A stretch of 64,000 nucleotides of DNA from an uncultured Pelagibacteraceae bacterium (GCA_902543295.1 CACBXW010000002.1:181501-245500), one strand, 5' to 3'; positions 17,546 to 27,928 are shown, counted from the stretch's first letter. Numbers and translations are program-made. Notes: generated by a model not told the origin, from the letters alone.

Positions 17546-19062
17546 TTATTCTCCCTAATTTTTAAAATCACAATGAAAGTAGTATAAATTAGAACAAAAT
17601 AAAAGAAGATCTTATTACCGTACTTAGCAAAATAAGTTTTATTAACACGTTTGATTTTTTTAACATCAAAGTATCCTTTTTCTGTAATTTGTTTAATAAT
17701 TTGACCTTTAGGATTAACAAAAGCAGATATTCCATTATTTGTTGATCTTATAACATTTTTACCTTCTTCAATTGATCTGAATATTGAGTGACTCAAATGT
17801 TGTTGAGGTCCAATGGTTTTTCCAAACCAACCATCCTCAGAAATATTTAATATAAAATCATAATAATTTTTATTTGGATTGATTTTTCCTGAATAGATAA
17901 TTTCATAACAAATAAGTGGGATAAATTTTAATTGATTCATTTCCAAAATTTCTCTTTTATCATCAGCTGAAAATGATTGATATCCTTGAGTTATTTTTTT
18001 TAAACCTATTCTTTTAAAGAAATTTTCAAAAGGCAAAAATTCTCCAAATGGAACAAGTTTATTCTTATTATACTTATATAATAATTCTGACTCATTATTT
18101 AATACTATTAAAGAATTATAAATTTTATTTTGGTTGATACTATTTATACCCAATATGACCTTATGGTTAGTATTATAATTGTCTTTGAAGATATCTTTGA
18201 AAAATTTTAGATCTTTTAAGTATATGCCTGTAATAATTCCCTCTGGGTAAATGAATATTGTTTTTTTTAGGTTCTGTGGATCACTTAGACTAATCAATTC
18301 ATTAATACTTTTTTCAGTATCTTGGTTTGATAAAAATCTTTCAATGGGCACATTTGGAGAGACAACCCGAATAATGGAACTTAAATAATCATATTTTTTT
18401 TTTTCAAAATTTTTAATAATCAAATTTCCATATAAAAAGTTGATCATTACTAAGATTAAACTAAGACCAAATATTAAAAACTTAGTTAAGCTTTTATATT
18501 TAAAAAAGAATATTACTGGTAATAAAAATAAAGTTATTGATAATAAATTTAATGAATAAGTGCCTATATAAGACAAAATTTGTAAAGAATGTAAATTATT
18601 TGAAAGACTAAAAACCACTAAATTCCACGGAAAACCACCAAAAATAAAACTTCTCAGAAACTCAATTCCACCAAAAAAAATTGAAAAGATTAAAATTGAT
18701 GAGATTTTATTTTTTAAATTAAAAAAATTGCATAGAAAAGTAACTAAACCATAAAATATTCCCAAAAATAAAGGGATTAATAATAATGCAAATGGAATTA
18801 TAAATTTAAAATTTACATCGAATGTCAGGGAATTTGTAATCCAATAAAGGTTAGAAATAAAATAACCAAATCCAAAGACCCAACCTACAAAAAATGAAAT
18901 AATTTTATTATCTGCATAATTAATTAAAATGTAAAGTAATGTCGGGAGTGTTAAAAAATTAATAAAAACTAAATTATAAGGAGGTAAACTAAATGACGTT
19001 AATATACCTAAAAGTAAGCATATTAAAAATAGATACGCTTTATTTTCTAGAATAGAGTTCAA
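17542..19062 (-). CDS. lnt: Apolipoprotein N-acyltransferase
   Basis: Lnt adds the third acyl chain to the N-terminal Cys of lipoproteins at the periplasmic face of the inner membrane. Several N-terminal membrane helices (about 1-210) precede a nitrilase-type domain in which the Glu-Lys-Cys triad is visible: [19 protein letters not shown] and [10 protein letters not shown] last helix closes the protein. Its 506 residues are the normal length. Its presence agrees with the several lipobox proteins in this window. The corC-like CBS-domain gene often found between ybeY and lnt is absent. Confidence 0.94.
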   Translation of the reverse strand: MNSILENKAYLFLICLLLGILTSFSLPPYNLVFINFLTLPTLLYILINYADNKIISFFVGWVFGFGYFISNLYWITNSLTFDVNFKFIIPFALLLIPLFLGIFYGLVTFLCNFFNLKNKISSILIFSIFFGGIEFLRSFIFGGFPWNLVVFSLSNNLHSLQILSYIGTYSLNLLSITLFLLPVIFFFKYKSLTKFLIFGLSLILVMINFLYGNLIIKNFEKKKYDYLSSIIRVVSPNVPIERFLSNQDTEKSINELISLSDPQNLKKTIFIYPEGIITGIYLKDLKFFKDIFKDNYNTNHKVILGINSINQNKIYNSLIVLNNESELLYKYNKNKLVPFGEFLPFENFFKRIGLKKITQGYQSFSADDKREILEMNQLKFIPLICYEIIYSGKINPNKNYYDFILNISEDGWFGKTIGPQQHLSHSIFRSIEEGKNVIRSTNNGISAFVNPKGQIIKQITEKGYFDVKKIKRVNKTYFAKYGNKIFFYFVLIYTTFIVILKIRENK

Positions 19063-19505
19063 TTTATTTTATTCAATTTTTTAAATATTAAATTTTCTTT
19101 TTTTTTCATTAAATAGTAATCTTTATTTTTTTTATGATCATATCCCAGCAGATGTAAATAGCCGTGTATCCACATTTTATCTAATTCATAATCAAAACTA
19201 GATGATTTTGATCTTCTATTAATTATTTCAAAAGAAATTGCTATATCTCCTAAATACAATTTATTTTTTAATTTAACTTTTAAAGGAAAAGAAAGCACAT
19301 CTGTTGAAACATTTTTATTTCTAAACTTTGAATTTAAATCTTTCATTTTTTTATTATTAGTAAGCATCACAGTAAATTCTTGGTTTTTATTCTTAAAGGT
19401 ACTAAATCTAGATAATTTGTTTAATTTCTTTTTGAAGTAAATTTCCGGTTTTTTTAATTTTTTTTCCCAAATTTTTTTATCTATAACTATGTTGGCTTTA
19501 ATCAT
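19059..19505 (-). CDS. ybeY: Endoribonuclease YbeY
   Basis: YbeY is a zinc-dependent RNase involved in 16S rRNA 3'-end maturation and ribosome quality control. The metal site HGYLHLLGYDH is complete, and the upstream STDVLSFPL segment is typical. 148 residues, normal for the family. The ATG overlaps the phoH stop and the end overlaps lnt, as expected in the conserved phoH-ybeY-lnt order. Confidence 0.94.
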   Translation of the reverse strand: MIKANIVIDKKIWEKKLKKPEIYFKKKLNKLSRFSTFKNKNQEFTVMLTNNKKMKDLNSKFRNKNVSTDVLSFPLKVKLKNKLYLGDIAISFEIINRRSKSSSFDYELDKMWIHGYLHLLGYDHKKNKDYYLMKKKENLIFKKLNKIN

Positions 19506-20512
19506 TAATCTGAATTTTTATCAGAATAAGCCTTGACTATCTTAGAAACTAGTGGGTGTCTTACAACATCAGTATGATCGAAATCTACTGCAGATATCTC
19601 CTTTAAATGACCAAGTAATTTTTTTGATCTATTTAAACCTGACATTGTTTTATTAGGTAAGTCTATTTGTGATGGATCACCATTAATGACTATTTTAGAA
19701 TTTTCACCAATTCTTGTTAGGAACATTTTTATTTGAGTGTCAGTAGCATTTTGCGCTTCATCAAGAATTGCAAAAGAATTCTTTAAAGTTCTTCCTCTCA
19801 TAAAAGCAAGTGGTGCAATTTCAATATCTCCAACCTCTATTTTCTTTTGAATTTTTTCAAAATCTAATAAGTCATACAATGAATCATAAAGAGGTCTTAA
19901 ATAAGGATCAACTTTCTCTCTCATATCTCCTGGTAAGAAACCTAATCTTTCTCCTGCTTCTACTGCTGGTCTGGACAAAATGATACGTTCTATTTTTTTT
20001 TCAAGTAACATTGTTAAAGCAACCGCTACAGCTAAAAAAGTTTTACCAGTTCCTGCTGGTCCTGCAGAAATAACAATATCCGATTCTTTTAAAGCTCTTA
20101 TATAATTTTTTTGCTTCTCTGATCTTGGTATTACAGATTTTTTTGGAGTTTTTATTATGTATTCTACATTCCCACTTTTATTTGTAACTTTCTCATCAAT
20201 CATAAATTTATTTACAGATGACTCTATATCCTTTTTTTCTAATGTTCCATTATTTAAAAATTGATCTACAAGAAATTGAATTGCATTTTTTATTAATTCA
20301 TTTTTTTCAGGAGTATTTTTTAATAAAATTGAATTTCCTCTAGAGTAAATGCTAGTATTTGTAATTTTTTCTAATTCTTTTAAGTTATTATTAAATTCTC
20401 CTAAAACACCTAAAAGTAGTTCATTACTTTGAAATACAATGCTTAAGGCATTATTTTCTGAATATACGTATTTTAAATCAGGATTAATTTTTGATTTTGC
20501 AAAATTTTTCAA
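19505..20512 (-). CDS. ybeZ: PhoH-family ATPase (PhoH-like/YbeZ)
   Basis: A 335-residue P-loop ATPase with Walker A AGPAGTGKT (about 152-160), the AVEAGERLGFLPGDMREKVDPY signature and Walker B FAILDEAQN. The N-terminal part resembles a KH-like or PIN-adjacent RNA-binding region. Proteins of this family partner with YbeY, whose gene follows directly, and probably act in RNA processing. It lies two bases after miaB on the same strand. Confidence 0.92.
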   Translation of the reverse strand: MKNFAKSKINPDLKYVYSENNALSIVFQSNELLLGVLGEFNNNLKELEKITNTSIYSRGNSILLKNTPEKNELIKNAIQFLVDQFLNNGTLEKKDIESSVNKFMIDEKVTNKSGNVEYIIKTPKKSVIPRSEKQKNYIRALKESDIVISAGPAGTGKTFLAVAVALTMLLEKKIERIILSRPAVEAGERLGFLPGDMREKVDPYLRPLYDSLYDLLDFEKIQKKIEVGDIEIAPLAFMRGRTLKNSFAILDEAQNATDTQIKMFLTRIGENSKIVINGDPSQIDLPNKTMSGLNRSKKLLGHLKEISAVDFDHTDVVRHPLVSKIVKAYSDKNSD

Positions 20513-20513
20513 A

Positions 20514-21845
20514 TTATGCTGCTTTCATTTCATCTATTACTTTACCAAATAAAGAATTTTGATTACTTTTTTCGATATTAACTTTAATTAGTTTACCAAT
20601 AAGACTTTCATTACCATCAAAGATTACTGAGTTTAAAAATTTATTTCGTCCAAAATATTTGTTTTGGTTTTTAAGTTTATTCTCCACAAGTACCTCTAAG
20701 GTTTTGCCTTCTAAAGATTTATTCAATTCTATTTGATTACTAAATAATTTTTCTTGAATGCTTATCAGCCTGTTTTTAAGTTTATATTTATCAGTAATCT
20801 CTAATTTGGCAGCCTTTGTTCCTGGTCTTGGACTAAAAATAAAAGAAAATGAATTTATAAATTTAATTTTATTAACTAAATTTAAGGTTTCTTTAAAATC
20901 ATTCTCCGTTTCTCCAGGATATCCAATAATAAAGTCGCTAGAAAATTTTATATCTGGGTTAATTTTGATTAATTTTTCATAAATACTAAAATAATAACTT
21001 ACAGTATGCTTTCTGTTCATCATTTTTAATATTCTGTCAGAGCCACTTTGGATTGGTAAATGAACAAAAGGCATTAATTTTTTTGAATTTTTGTAACATT
21101 CAATAAGATCATCTGTCATATCTCTTGGATGAGATGTGGTATATCTAATTCTACTTATTTCAGAATATTTGCTGAGTGTGTTTATAAGATCTGACAGTCG
21201 GTACTCCCTGGATCCATCTTTATAAGAATATGCATTTACATTTTGACCAAGAAAAGTTATTTCTCTAGATCCGTTCTTTATCAATCTCTCAGCTTCATCA
21301 ATAATGCTTTTGAATGGTCTAGAATATTCTGGTCCTCTAGTATAAGGGACGACACAAAAGTGACAGAACTTATCACAACCCTCTTGAATTGTTAAAAAAG
21401 ATGATACGTTGGTATTGTTATTTTTAATATTATCGAAGTACCTAAACTTTGAAACTGAGTCGAATTCAGTTTCTTCAACTTTATTTTCTTCTTCAAAGCT
21501 TTTTAAAAAATTATTTATCTTTTGATAAGATTGAGGACCTATAACTAAATCTATATATTTCTCCCTATCAAGCATCTCAGTATTTTCAGCTTGTGCAACG
21601 CAACCTGCAACAATCATGATTGGTTTTTTTTTATCTTTATATAATTTTTTTACTCTCCCTATCTCATGATAAACTTTATCCTTGGCCTTATCTCGAATAT
21701 GACATGTATTCAAAATATAACAGTCAGCATCATCTTGATTTTCTGTTTTATTATATCCTATGACTTTAATAGCATCGTATATCCTGTTAGAATCATATTC
21801 ATTCATTTGACAACCAAATGTCTTTATAAAAACCTTTTTATGCAT
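20514..21845 (-). CDS. miaB: tRNA-2-methylthio-N6-dimethylallyladenosine synthase
   Basis: MiaB is a radical-SAM enzyme that adds the 2-methylthio group to i6A37 in tRNA. Two Fe-S clusters are predicted: an N-terminal one from C12, C48 and C82 (FGCQMNEYDS, LNTCHIRD, VAGCVAQ) and the radical-SAM one from C157-x3-C161-x2-C164 in EGCDKFCHFCVVPYTRG. A C-terminal TRAM domain follows (about 375-440). The 443 residues match the family. The gene lies three bases after fur. Confidence 0.96.
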   Translation of the reverse strand: MHKKVFIKTFGCQMNEYDSNRIYDAIKVIGYNKTENQDDADCYILNTCHIRDKAKDKVYHEIGRVKKLYKDKKKPIMIVAGCVAQAENTEMLDREKYIDLVIGPQSYQKINNFLKSFEEENKVEETEFDSVSKFRYFDNIKNNNTNVSSFLTIQEGCDKFCHFCVVPYTRGPEYSRPFKSIIDEAERLIKNGSREITFLGQNVNAYSYKDGSREYRLSDLINTLSKYSEISRIRYTTSHPRDMTDDLIECYKNSKKLMPFVHLPIQSGSDRILKMMNRKHTVSYYFSIYEKLIKINPDIKFSSDFIIGYPGETENDFKETLNLVNKIKFINSFSFIFSPRPGTKAAKLEITDKYKLKNRLISIQEKLFSNQIELNKSLEGKTLEVLVENKLKNQNKYFGRNKFLNSVIFDGNESLIGKLIKVNIEKSNQNSLFGKVIDEMKAA

Positions 21846-21848
21846 GAA

Positions 21849-22268
21849 TTATTTTTTTTTAATTCCGTACAATTCTAATTTATGATCAACCAGCTTATAA
21901 CCATATTTGTCAGCTATTTTTTTTTGTAACTCTTCGATTTCTTCATCAACAAATTCTATAATTTCTCCTGTTTTAATATCAATTAAGTGATTATGATCAT
22001 CATTTAATTCATACCTTGCTTTACCAGACTTAAAGTCGTGTTTTGTTAAGATACCTGCTTCTTCAAAAAGTTTAACTGTTCTATAGACCGTAGCAATACT
22101 AATTTTTGAGTCTATTTGAGAAACTCTATTATATAATTCATCAACATCTGGGTGGTCAGACTCCCCGTATGTTTTTTTCGATTCGGATATTACTCTTGCA
22201 ATTATTCTTCTTTGGTCTGTGAGTTTAACTCCATTTTTTTGGCATTTTTCTTCAATAGTTTCTAGCAT
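21849..22268 (-). CDS. fur: Ferric uptake regulator family protein (Fur/Mur)
   Basis: A 139-residue Fur-family repressor distinct from the irr product. It has the winged helix (VKLTDQRRIIARVI...KISIATVYRTVKLFEEAG) and the metal-binding DDHNHLIDIKTGEIIEF segment, without the Irr HHH motif. In Alphaproteobacteria this gene, next to miaB, often acts in iron or manganese control (Fur or Mur). It is a candidate reader of the Fur-box-like repeats near 2.6 kb; that link is inference. Confidence 0.9.
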   Translation of the reverse strand: MLETIEEKCQKNGVKLTDQRRIIARVISESKKTYGESDHPDVDELYNRVSQIDSKISIATVYRTVKLFEEAGILTKHDFKSGKARYELNDDHNHLIDIKTGEIIEFVDEEIEELQKKIADKYGYKLVDHKLELYGIKKK

Positions 22269-22276
22269 AATATATT

Positions 22277-22654
22277 TTAACTCGAGTAAAGGGGTTTAAT
22301 CAAATTAATATTTGTAAAATTTTTTTTATCAATTTTTACTAACTGATCTACGCCTTTATCAGTTAAATGTTCACTCAAAAATCCATATAAATCAATATTT
22401 TTTGCAAAAGCAATACCTTTAGCAATTGCTATAGAATTTCTAATACTTGAGATTTTGCCAGGACCTTGATTAACAAATATTTCACTTATTTTATCTAAAT
22501 TTAAATTATGCTCATTTAAGAAATTCAAAATTAATATCATTATTTTGTCAAAATTTTCTCTACTGTTTATATGAGCGGTAGTATAAGATTCTATTTTGGT
22601 TATGAGAGAAAATAAAATTTTATCGTCTGCAGCATTAATAACTAAAGTATTCAT
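22277..22654 (-). CDS. tsaB: Truncated TsaB-like tRNA threonylcarbamoyladenosine protein
   Basis: TsaB is the non-catalytic partner of TsaD in t6A37 tRNA modification. This protein keeps the N-terminal ASKHA fold opening (MNTLVINAADDKILFSL) and the conserved NQGPGKISSIRNSIAIAKGIA segment, and ends with the LIKPLYSS tail resembling the usual P-x-Y end. At 125 residues it is only about half of E. coli TsaB (231), so most of the C-terminal lobe is missing. fur starts eight bases downstream, leaving no room for a frameshifted remainder or for the usual rimI neighbour. Its start overlaps the divergent deacetylase gene. Confidence 0.75.
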   Translation of the reverse strand: MNTLVINAADDKILFSLITKIESYTTAHINSRENFDKIMILILNFLNEHNLNLDKISEIFVNQGPGKISSIRNSIAIAKGIAFAKNIDLYGFLSEHLTDKGVDQLVKIDKKNFTNINLIKPLYSS

Positions 22655-23654
22655 ATTTTTTACTATTTTTGTAAACGTTAAAGCTGAAGTAGTAAATAAA
22701 AAATATTTTAAAAATGAACAAGGTATTTTAGCAATTATGTATCATAGATTTGAAGAAAATAAGTATCCATCAACAAATATAAGATTAGATATATTTAAAA
22801 AACATATTAATTTAATAAAAGAAAATAATTTAAATTTTTATAATCCTGGAGAATTTTCAAAAAATTTTAAAAAAGTTAAGAAACAAAAAAAAATTTTACT
22901 TACTATTGATGATGCATTTACATCATTTTATGAAAATGCTTGGCCAATTTTAAAAGAAGAAAAAATTCCTTTTATTTTATTTGTTTCAACAGAATCTGTT
23001 GGAAATAAAGGATATATGAGTTGGGACCAAATAAAAGAAATAGAAAAGGAAAATTTTGCATACATTGGCAATCATTCACATTCACACGATTATTTAACAA
23101 AATTTACTTTTCAAAAATTTGTAGAGGATATTGAAAAATCAATTAACATTTTCAATGATAAATTAGGTTATAATCCAAGCTTTTTTTCATATCCTTTTGG
23201 TGAATATAATTTAGAGCAAAAAAATTATGTTTCAAACAATTTTGAATTTGCATTTGGGCAACATTCAGGTGTTATTGATTTAAATAAGGATAGGTATGAA
23301 CTACCAAGATTTCCTATAAACGAAAAATATGGAGAAATAAAAAGATTTAATGAAATAATATCTTATTTGCCACTTCAGTATAAAATTATTAAACCAGAAG
23401 ACAAATTTATGAATGATGGAGAAAACCCACCTAAAATGATGATAGAATTTTTCGAAGACCAAAAAAATTTAGAAAATATTAATTGCTTTTCAAATGAAGG
23501 CTCAAAGTGGAGAAAAACAAAAATTGTATTAATTGACAATGTATTAAATATTAATTTTTCAGAAAAATTTACTGAAAGAAGAGGGAGAATTAACTGTTCT
23601 TTAAAAGATGAAAATGGGTGGAGATTTTCAGGTTTCCAATTTGTTCAAAATTAA
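22602..23654 (+). CDS. Exported polysaccharide deacetylase (NodB homology)
   Basis: The protein has an N-terminal hydrophobic segment (about 14-26, ending VNVKAE) consistent with a signal peptide, and a NodB-type domain: MYHRF, the metal-binding Asp pair in LLTIDDAFTSF, and the H-x3-H of GNHSHSHDYL, followed by FFSYPFGEYN. It probably removes acetyl groups from a cell-wall or extracellular polysaccharide; the substrate is unknown. The ORF track start is TTG 22596; ATG 22602 is used. With this start it overlaps the 5' end of tsaB on the other strand by 53 bases. It ends in a four-base overlap with the convergent glucosaminidase gene. Confidence 0.88.
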   Translation: MRENKILSSAALITKVFIFFTIFVNVKAEVVNKKYFKNEQGILAIMYHRFEENKYPSTNIRLDIFKKHINLIKENNLNFYNPGEFSKNFKKVKKQKKILLTIDDAFTSFYENAWPILKEEKIPFILFVSTESVGNKGYMSWDQIKEIEKENFAYIGNHSHSHDYLTKFTFQKFVEDIEKSINIFNDKLGYNPSFFSYPFGEYNLEQKNYVSNNFEFAFGQHSGVIDLNKDRYELPRFPINEKYGEIKRFNEIISYLPLQYKIIKPEDKFMNDGENPPKMMIEFFEDQKNLENINCFSNEGSKWRKTKIVLIDNVLNINFSEKFTERRGRINCSLKDENGWRFSGFQFVQN

Positions 23655-24742
23655 ATTAATTTTTTTGTCTTATTACTTGTTGGCATTATATTTACATCAT
23701 CAAAATCCGTAAGTGAATTTTGCTTTATAATTTGTTTTAACACATCAATATACTGTTGCCCTGTCTCTGCATATTTATCTAAAAAATTTACCAACTTTAA
23801 ACTGTCTAATTTTTCATCGTTGTCTCTTTGAATTGCTCTTTCTTTTCTAAATTCAATATAGCTACTATGAGTATTTAAATTTCTTTGATATGCTCTCACT
23901 GATGCTTTAAGGACTGCAAACTTTGCAACTTTATGTTTTGCATCTTTGTCTACACCTGCTGGCCTGATTCCTTCTCCATTCCAAGTCCATTGTCCAAATA
24001 ATGCATTACCCTCTTGAGCAAATCTCGATGTTCCCCATCCAGTTTCTTTAGCAGCTTGCGCAAGTGCTAAAGAGACAGGTATTTCATCCATTCTAACTTT
24101 TAGGGAATAAAAATCCCCATCTCTTAAACCGTATTGTTTAAATTTTTCTTTTAACCAATTCTTTTCTTTTTGTGTGTTAATATTTTTAGCTAATATTCTA
24201 AATAATTCTTTTCTATCAAGTCGAATTTTAGCGTTCTCTTCTACGATTAACGGTAAAACTATTTGAATAAATAGTTTCTTTCTCTTTTTTGAACTCTCAA
24301 TACTTTTAATTTCTTTTGGAAGATGGTCAATTTTGTTACCTATATTTACTAACTTAGTCTCTCGAACTCTTTCAAGATTATAATTTGTATCTTTAAACAA
24401 TTGTTCAATTGTTCTTGCATCAAATCTAATTGAGTTTTGTCCCTCTTCATCTGTGCTAAAAAAATCGATGTCTGCAAAAATATTTTTTAAACTCAGATTT
24501 TTTGTTTTAGTTTCTTTCTCTCCATCAAGTATTTTTTTTCTTTTTTCTAGTTCTTGGTCAAAATTTACACCAGCATTTGAGATTACAGATTTTTTGAAAA
24601 TTAAATTTTTATCTAAAAAATTGTTTAAAGTTGGTAAAGAGAAGAATGAAAATATCACAAAAATGCTAATTGCAGAAAATCTGAATATATTATTTTTCTT
24701 TTTAATCTGCTTTATATTTTTATTTTTTATACGTCTAACCAT
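23651..24742 (-). CDS. Bax-like glucosaminidase-domain membrane protein
   Basis: A 363-residue protein with a basic N-terminus and one membrane helix (about 22-40), then a long charged region and a C-terminal glucosaminidase domain (about 225-350). The family motif IPVSLALAQAAKETGWGTSRFAQEGNALFGQWTW contains the catalytic Glu, as in E. coli Bax. It likely cleaves peptidoglycan in the periplasm while anchored in the inner membrane. It is 29 bases downstream of nfuA and is probably the last gene of murJ-trpS-nfuA. Confidence 0.85.
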   Translation of the reverse strand: MVRRIKNKNIKQIKKKNNIFRFSAISIFVIFSFFSLPTLNNFLDKNLIFKKSVISNAGVNFDQELEKRKKILDGEKETKTKNLSLKNIFADIDFFSTDEEGQNSIRFDARTIEQLFKDTNYNLERVRETKLVNIGNKIDHLPKEIKSIESSKKRKKLFIQIVLPLIVEENAKIRLDRKELFRILAKNINTQKEKNWLKEKFKQYGLRDGDFYSLKVRMDEIPVSLALAQAAKETGWGTSRFAQEGNALFGQWTWNGEGIRPAGVDKDAKHKVAKFAVLKASVRAYQRNLNTHSSYIEFRKERAIQRDNDEKLDSLKLVNFLDKYAETGQQYIDVLKQIIKQNSLTDFDDVNIMPTSNKTKKLI

Positions 24743-24771
24743 TAATTTTTAATATAATAATTATTAATAAA

Positions 24772-25314
24772 TTATACAGCTAAAACTTCTTTAACTTCAG
24801 GAATATAATAACAAAGCAAGTTTTCTACGCCCTTTTTTAAAGTAAGAGTTGAAGACGGACAACCTGAACAGCTGCCTTTTAATAGAACTTTAACTTTTCC
24901 ATCCTTGAATTCTTGGAATTTTATATCTCCACCATCTCTTGCAACCGCAGGTCTTATTTTAGAGTCTAAAATACTTATAATTTTTTTTTCAATCTCTGAA
25001 TAATTTTTGTTTTGCTCTTCCTCATTTACTTTATCAATAATGCAAGTATTGCCATTTGCATAATGCTCGTTAACATAAGAAATAACAATATGCTGAATAT
25101 CTTCCCATTTTTTATTCTCTTCTTTATTTACTGAAAAGAAATCTTCTCCTAAAAATACCCCAGTCACTCCATTTATTTGTAGTAAATTCTTTATCAATAA
25201 ATTATTTGTATCTTCCTGATCTAAAACTTCTAAAGGACCATTATTAGATACCTTTCTGCCAGGTAAAAATTTTAATGAATTTGGGTTTGGTGTATTTTCA
25301 GTTTGTATAAACAT
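24772..25314 (-). CDS. nfuA: NfuA/NifU-type Fe-S cluster carrier
   Basis: A 180-residue protein with an N-terminal Nfu_N domain (MFIQTENTPNPNSLKFLPG) and a C-terminal NifU domain with the C149-x-x-C152 cluster ligand pair in GSCSGCPSSTLTL. The N-terminal domain is the alphaproteobacterial/mitochondrial Nfu1 type rather than the E. coli NfuA type. It carries assembled 4Fe-4S clusters to target proteins; miaB and nth in this window encode such targets. Confidence 0.93.
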   Translation of the reverse strand: MFIQTENTPNPNSLKFLPGRKVSNNGPLEVLDQEDTNNLLIKNLLQINGVTGVFLGEDFFSVNKEENKKWEDIQHIVISYVNEHYANGNTCIIDKVNEEEQNKNYSEIEKKIISILDSKIRPAVARDGGDIKFQEFKDGKVKVLLKGSCSGCPSSTLTLKKGVENLLCYYIPEVKEVLAV

Positions 25315-25351
25315 AACTCTTTTATAGTATTTATTTCAAATTATTAAATAA

Positions 25352-26353
25352 CTAAAAGCCAACTATTTCCTTAATCTTTTTAACTTTTTTTGATGAAATG
25401 TCCTGCGCTTTTGAACCTCCATTATCTAAAATTTGATCTATATAATTTTTATCTGACAATAATTTTTGTATTTCTTTTGATATTGGTGACAGTTTCGTTA
25501 CAATTATTTCAGAAAGTTTATTTTTTAAATCAGAAAAGTTTTTTCCCTCAAATTCATTTAATGTTTGAGTAATATTTTGATTGCTCAAACTAGAGTAAAT
25601 ACCCAACAAATTTTCTGCCTCAGGTCTGCCTTTAAGCTCACTTTCATTTCCAGGCAAAGTATCATTATCTGTTTTTGCTTTTTTTATTTTGTTAACAATT
25701 TGATCCTCGGTATCTGTTAAATTGATCCTACTTCCTTCAGCAATATCTGACTTGCTCATTTTTTTTGTGCCATCTTTTAAGCTCATTATTCTTGAAAAAT
25801 GTTTTTGTATGAGAGGCTCAGGAGGTCTTAAGAACTCTGGTCTTTTGTATTCATTATTAAATTTTTGAGCTATATCTCTACAGAGTTCTAGATGCTGTTT
25901 TTGATCATCTCCTACTGGTACATGAGTAGCATCATATAGAAGAATATCAGAGGCCATTAGAACTGGATAAATATATAAACCAACACTAGCTTTTTCCTTA
26001 TCTTTTCCAGCTTTCTCTTTGAATTGTGTCATTCTATTGAGCCAACCCATTCTGGCAACACATCCTAAAATCCAAGAACCCTCTGAATGTGCTGGAACTA
26101 AAGATTGATTAAATATTATACTTTTTTTTGGATCAATACCGCTTGCAATAAATGCTGCTGCTGTCTCTCTTATATTATTTTTTAACTCTATCGGATCTTG
26201 CATTACAGTAATGGCATGAAGATCAACTACACAAAAAATGCAGCTGTTGTCTTTGTTGTTTTGTAAATCAACAAAATTTTTTATTGCTCCTATGTAATTT
26301 CCTAGATGTAAATTTCCTGTTGGCTGAACTCCAGAAAAAATTTTTTTAGACAT
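25352..26353 (-). CDS. trpS: Tryptophanyl-tRNA synthetase
   Basis: A class I aminoacyl-tRNA synthetase that charges tRNA-Trp. The HIGH-like motif is [11 protein letters not shown] near the N-terminus and the KMSKS loop is KKMSKSDI (about residues 195-202). 333 residues, the usual bacterial TrpRS size. It starts four bases after murJ ends, an order shared with other Alphaproteobacteria. Confidence 0.96.
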   Translation of the reverse strand: MSKKIFSGVQPTGNLHLGNYIGAIKNFVDLQNNKDNSCIFCVVDLHAITVMQDPIELKNNIRETAAAFIASGIDPKKSIIFNQSLVPAHSEGSWILGCVARMGWLNRMTQFKEKAGKDKEKASVGLYIYPVLMASDILLYDATHVPVGDDQKQHLELCRDIAQKFNNEYKRPEFLRPPEPLIQKHFSRIMSLKDGTKKMSKSDIAEGSRINLTDTEDQIVNKIKKAKTDNDTLPGNESELKGRPEAENLLGIYSSLSNQNITQTLNEFEGKNFSDLKNKLSEIIVTKLSPISKEIQKLLSDKNYIDQILDNGGSKAQDISSKKVKKIKEIVGF

Positions 26354-26357
26354 ATAT

Positions 26358-27884
26358 TTAATAGTTTAATTTAATATCAGATATTTTAAAGGCCTTAATG
26401 AGTATTGAAATCAACAAATAAAAAGCAAAAGTTAAAAGAACTAATAATATAATTGCTAGAAACTTATAGCTATTTGAAAATATAAAATAATTATCAAAAT
26501 AATTTATTGATAATTTAAACAATCCCAAACAAATTATATTTGAAATAAATATTTTAAAAAGCTGCATAAAAAATGAATTGTTGAAATTAAAGTAATTTTT
26601 ATTTAAGACAAATATCATCAGTAAAAATCCATTCAACCACGAAGAAATAGTTGTTGCTATAGGAATTATAATAAAACCTAGTTTACTAAATAAAGATACA
26701 CTAATAACAATATTCAAAATTACAGAAACCAATGAAAAGTAAAAAGGAGTTTTAGTATCATTTCTGGCAAATATAAAACTTGAAAATATTTTTATCAGCG
26801 AGAATGCAGGTAGACCAAATGCAAAATAAAATAATGCGAGAGCTGAATTTTTAACACTTTCTTCATTAAAAGATCCATAACCAAAAAGTGCAGAAACAAT
26901 TTCTTCAGAAGCAATAATTAATGCTAGAGAAGCAGGAAGACTTAAAAATAAACTTAATTCTAAAGACTTATTTTGTAAAATTTCCAATTTAATCTTATTT
27001 TTACTTTTTACATATCTACTTAAGTTGGGCAGAATAATTATACCGATTGCAATCCCTGCTATAGCTAAGTTTATCTGGTATATCCTATCTGCATAATATA
27101 AATATGAAACAGCACTTGCTTGGAAAGAGGCAATTATTGTACCAACTAATATATTAATCTGAGTAACGCCAGACGAAAATATACTGGGCAAAAGTTTTTT
27201 AAAAAAAAATTTTATTTTACTATCTATTTGAAAATTGAATTTAAAACTTGGATAAAAATACTTTCTAGTAAAAATAATTAAAAATATAAATTGTATAATT
27301 CCCGCAAATGTTATTGCATAACTTAAATAGTAAACTAAATCAGTATCGTTTTTTATAAAAAGGAAACATATTATTAATATTATATTTAAAAAAAGTGGGG
27401 CTGCGGCTGCGACGGCAAATTTGTTGTGAGAATTTAAAATTGCTGAAAAAAAAGAGGCTAAACTTATAAAAAGTAAGAATGGAAAAGTAATTCTTGTTAA
27501 ATCAACTGCTAACTTGAACTTTTCATCTATATCTGAGAAACCAGGAGCGATCAATTTTATGAAGGTTGGCATAAAAATCTCGATAAGTATTGTTAAACTT
27601 AAAAGTGCTAGGACCAATAAATTAAATACTGAGTTTGCAAACTGTTGTGCTTTTTTTTTACTAGACAAAAGTTCTGATGTGTAAGAGGGAACAAATGCTG
27701 CATTAAAAGTACCTTCTGCAAACAATCTTCTAAAGGTGTTTGGTATTCTAAATGCTACGAAGAATGCATCAGCAATTGGTCCCGAACCAAGATAAATAGC
27801 TATAAAAAAGTCTCTAATATAGCCTAATATTCTGCTTAGTATAACAAACAGACTAAACGTGCCTGTTGACTTAATTAAATTCAT
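26358..27884 (-). CDS. murJ: Lipid II flippase MurJ
   Basis: MurJ moves lipid II across the inner membrane for peptidoglycan synthesis. The 508-residue protein is almost entirely hydrophobic, with about 14 membrane helices. Its N-terminal [42 protein letters not shown] is the MurJ signature, with the conserved Arg residues of the central cavity. It faces maeB across a 44-base gap that must hold both promoters. Confidence 0.95.
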   Translation of the reverse strand: MNLIKSTGTFSLFVILSRILGYIRDFFIAIYLGSGPIADAFFVAFRIPNTFRRLFAEGTFNAAFVPSYTSELLSSKKKAQQFANSVFNLLVLALLSLTILIEIFMPTFIKLIAPGFSDIDEKFKLAVDLTRITFPFLLFISLASFFSAILNSHNKFAVAAAAPLFLNIILIICFLFIKNDTDLVYYLSYAITFAGIIQFIFLIIFTRKYFYPSFKFNFQIDSKIKFFFKKLLPSIFSSGVTQINILVGTIIASFQASAVSYLYYADRIYQINLAIAGIAIGIIILPNLSRYVKSKNKIKLEILQNKSLELSLFLSLPASLALIIASEEIVSALFGYGSFNEESVKNSALALFYFAFGLPAFSLIKIFSSFIFARNDTKTPFYFSLVSVILNIVISVSLFSKLGFIIIPIATTISSWLNGFLLMIFVLNKNYFNFNNSFFMQLFKIFISNIICLGLFKLSINYFDNYFIFSNSYKFLAIILLVLLTFAFYLLISILIKAFKISDIKLNY

Positions 27885-27928
27885 AAATCATATTACTAAC
27901 TTAATCCTTTTGTATATCTAAACAAATA

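Noticed and set aside
17540-17560. SAM riboswitch in front of metK
   Set aside because: metK starts inside the end of lnt, so there is no untranslated leader in which a riboswitch could lie.
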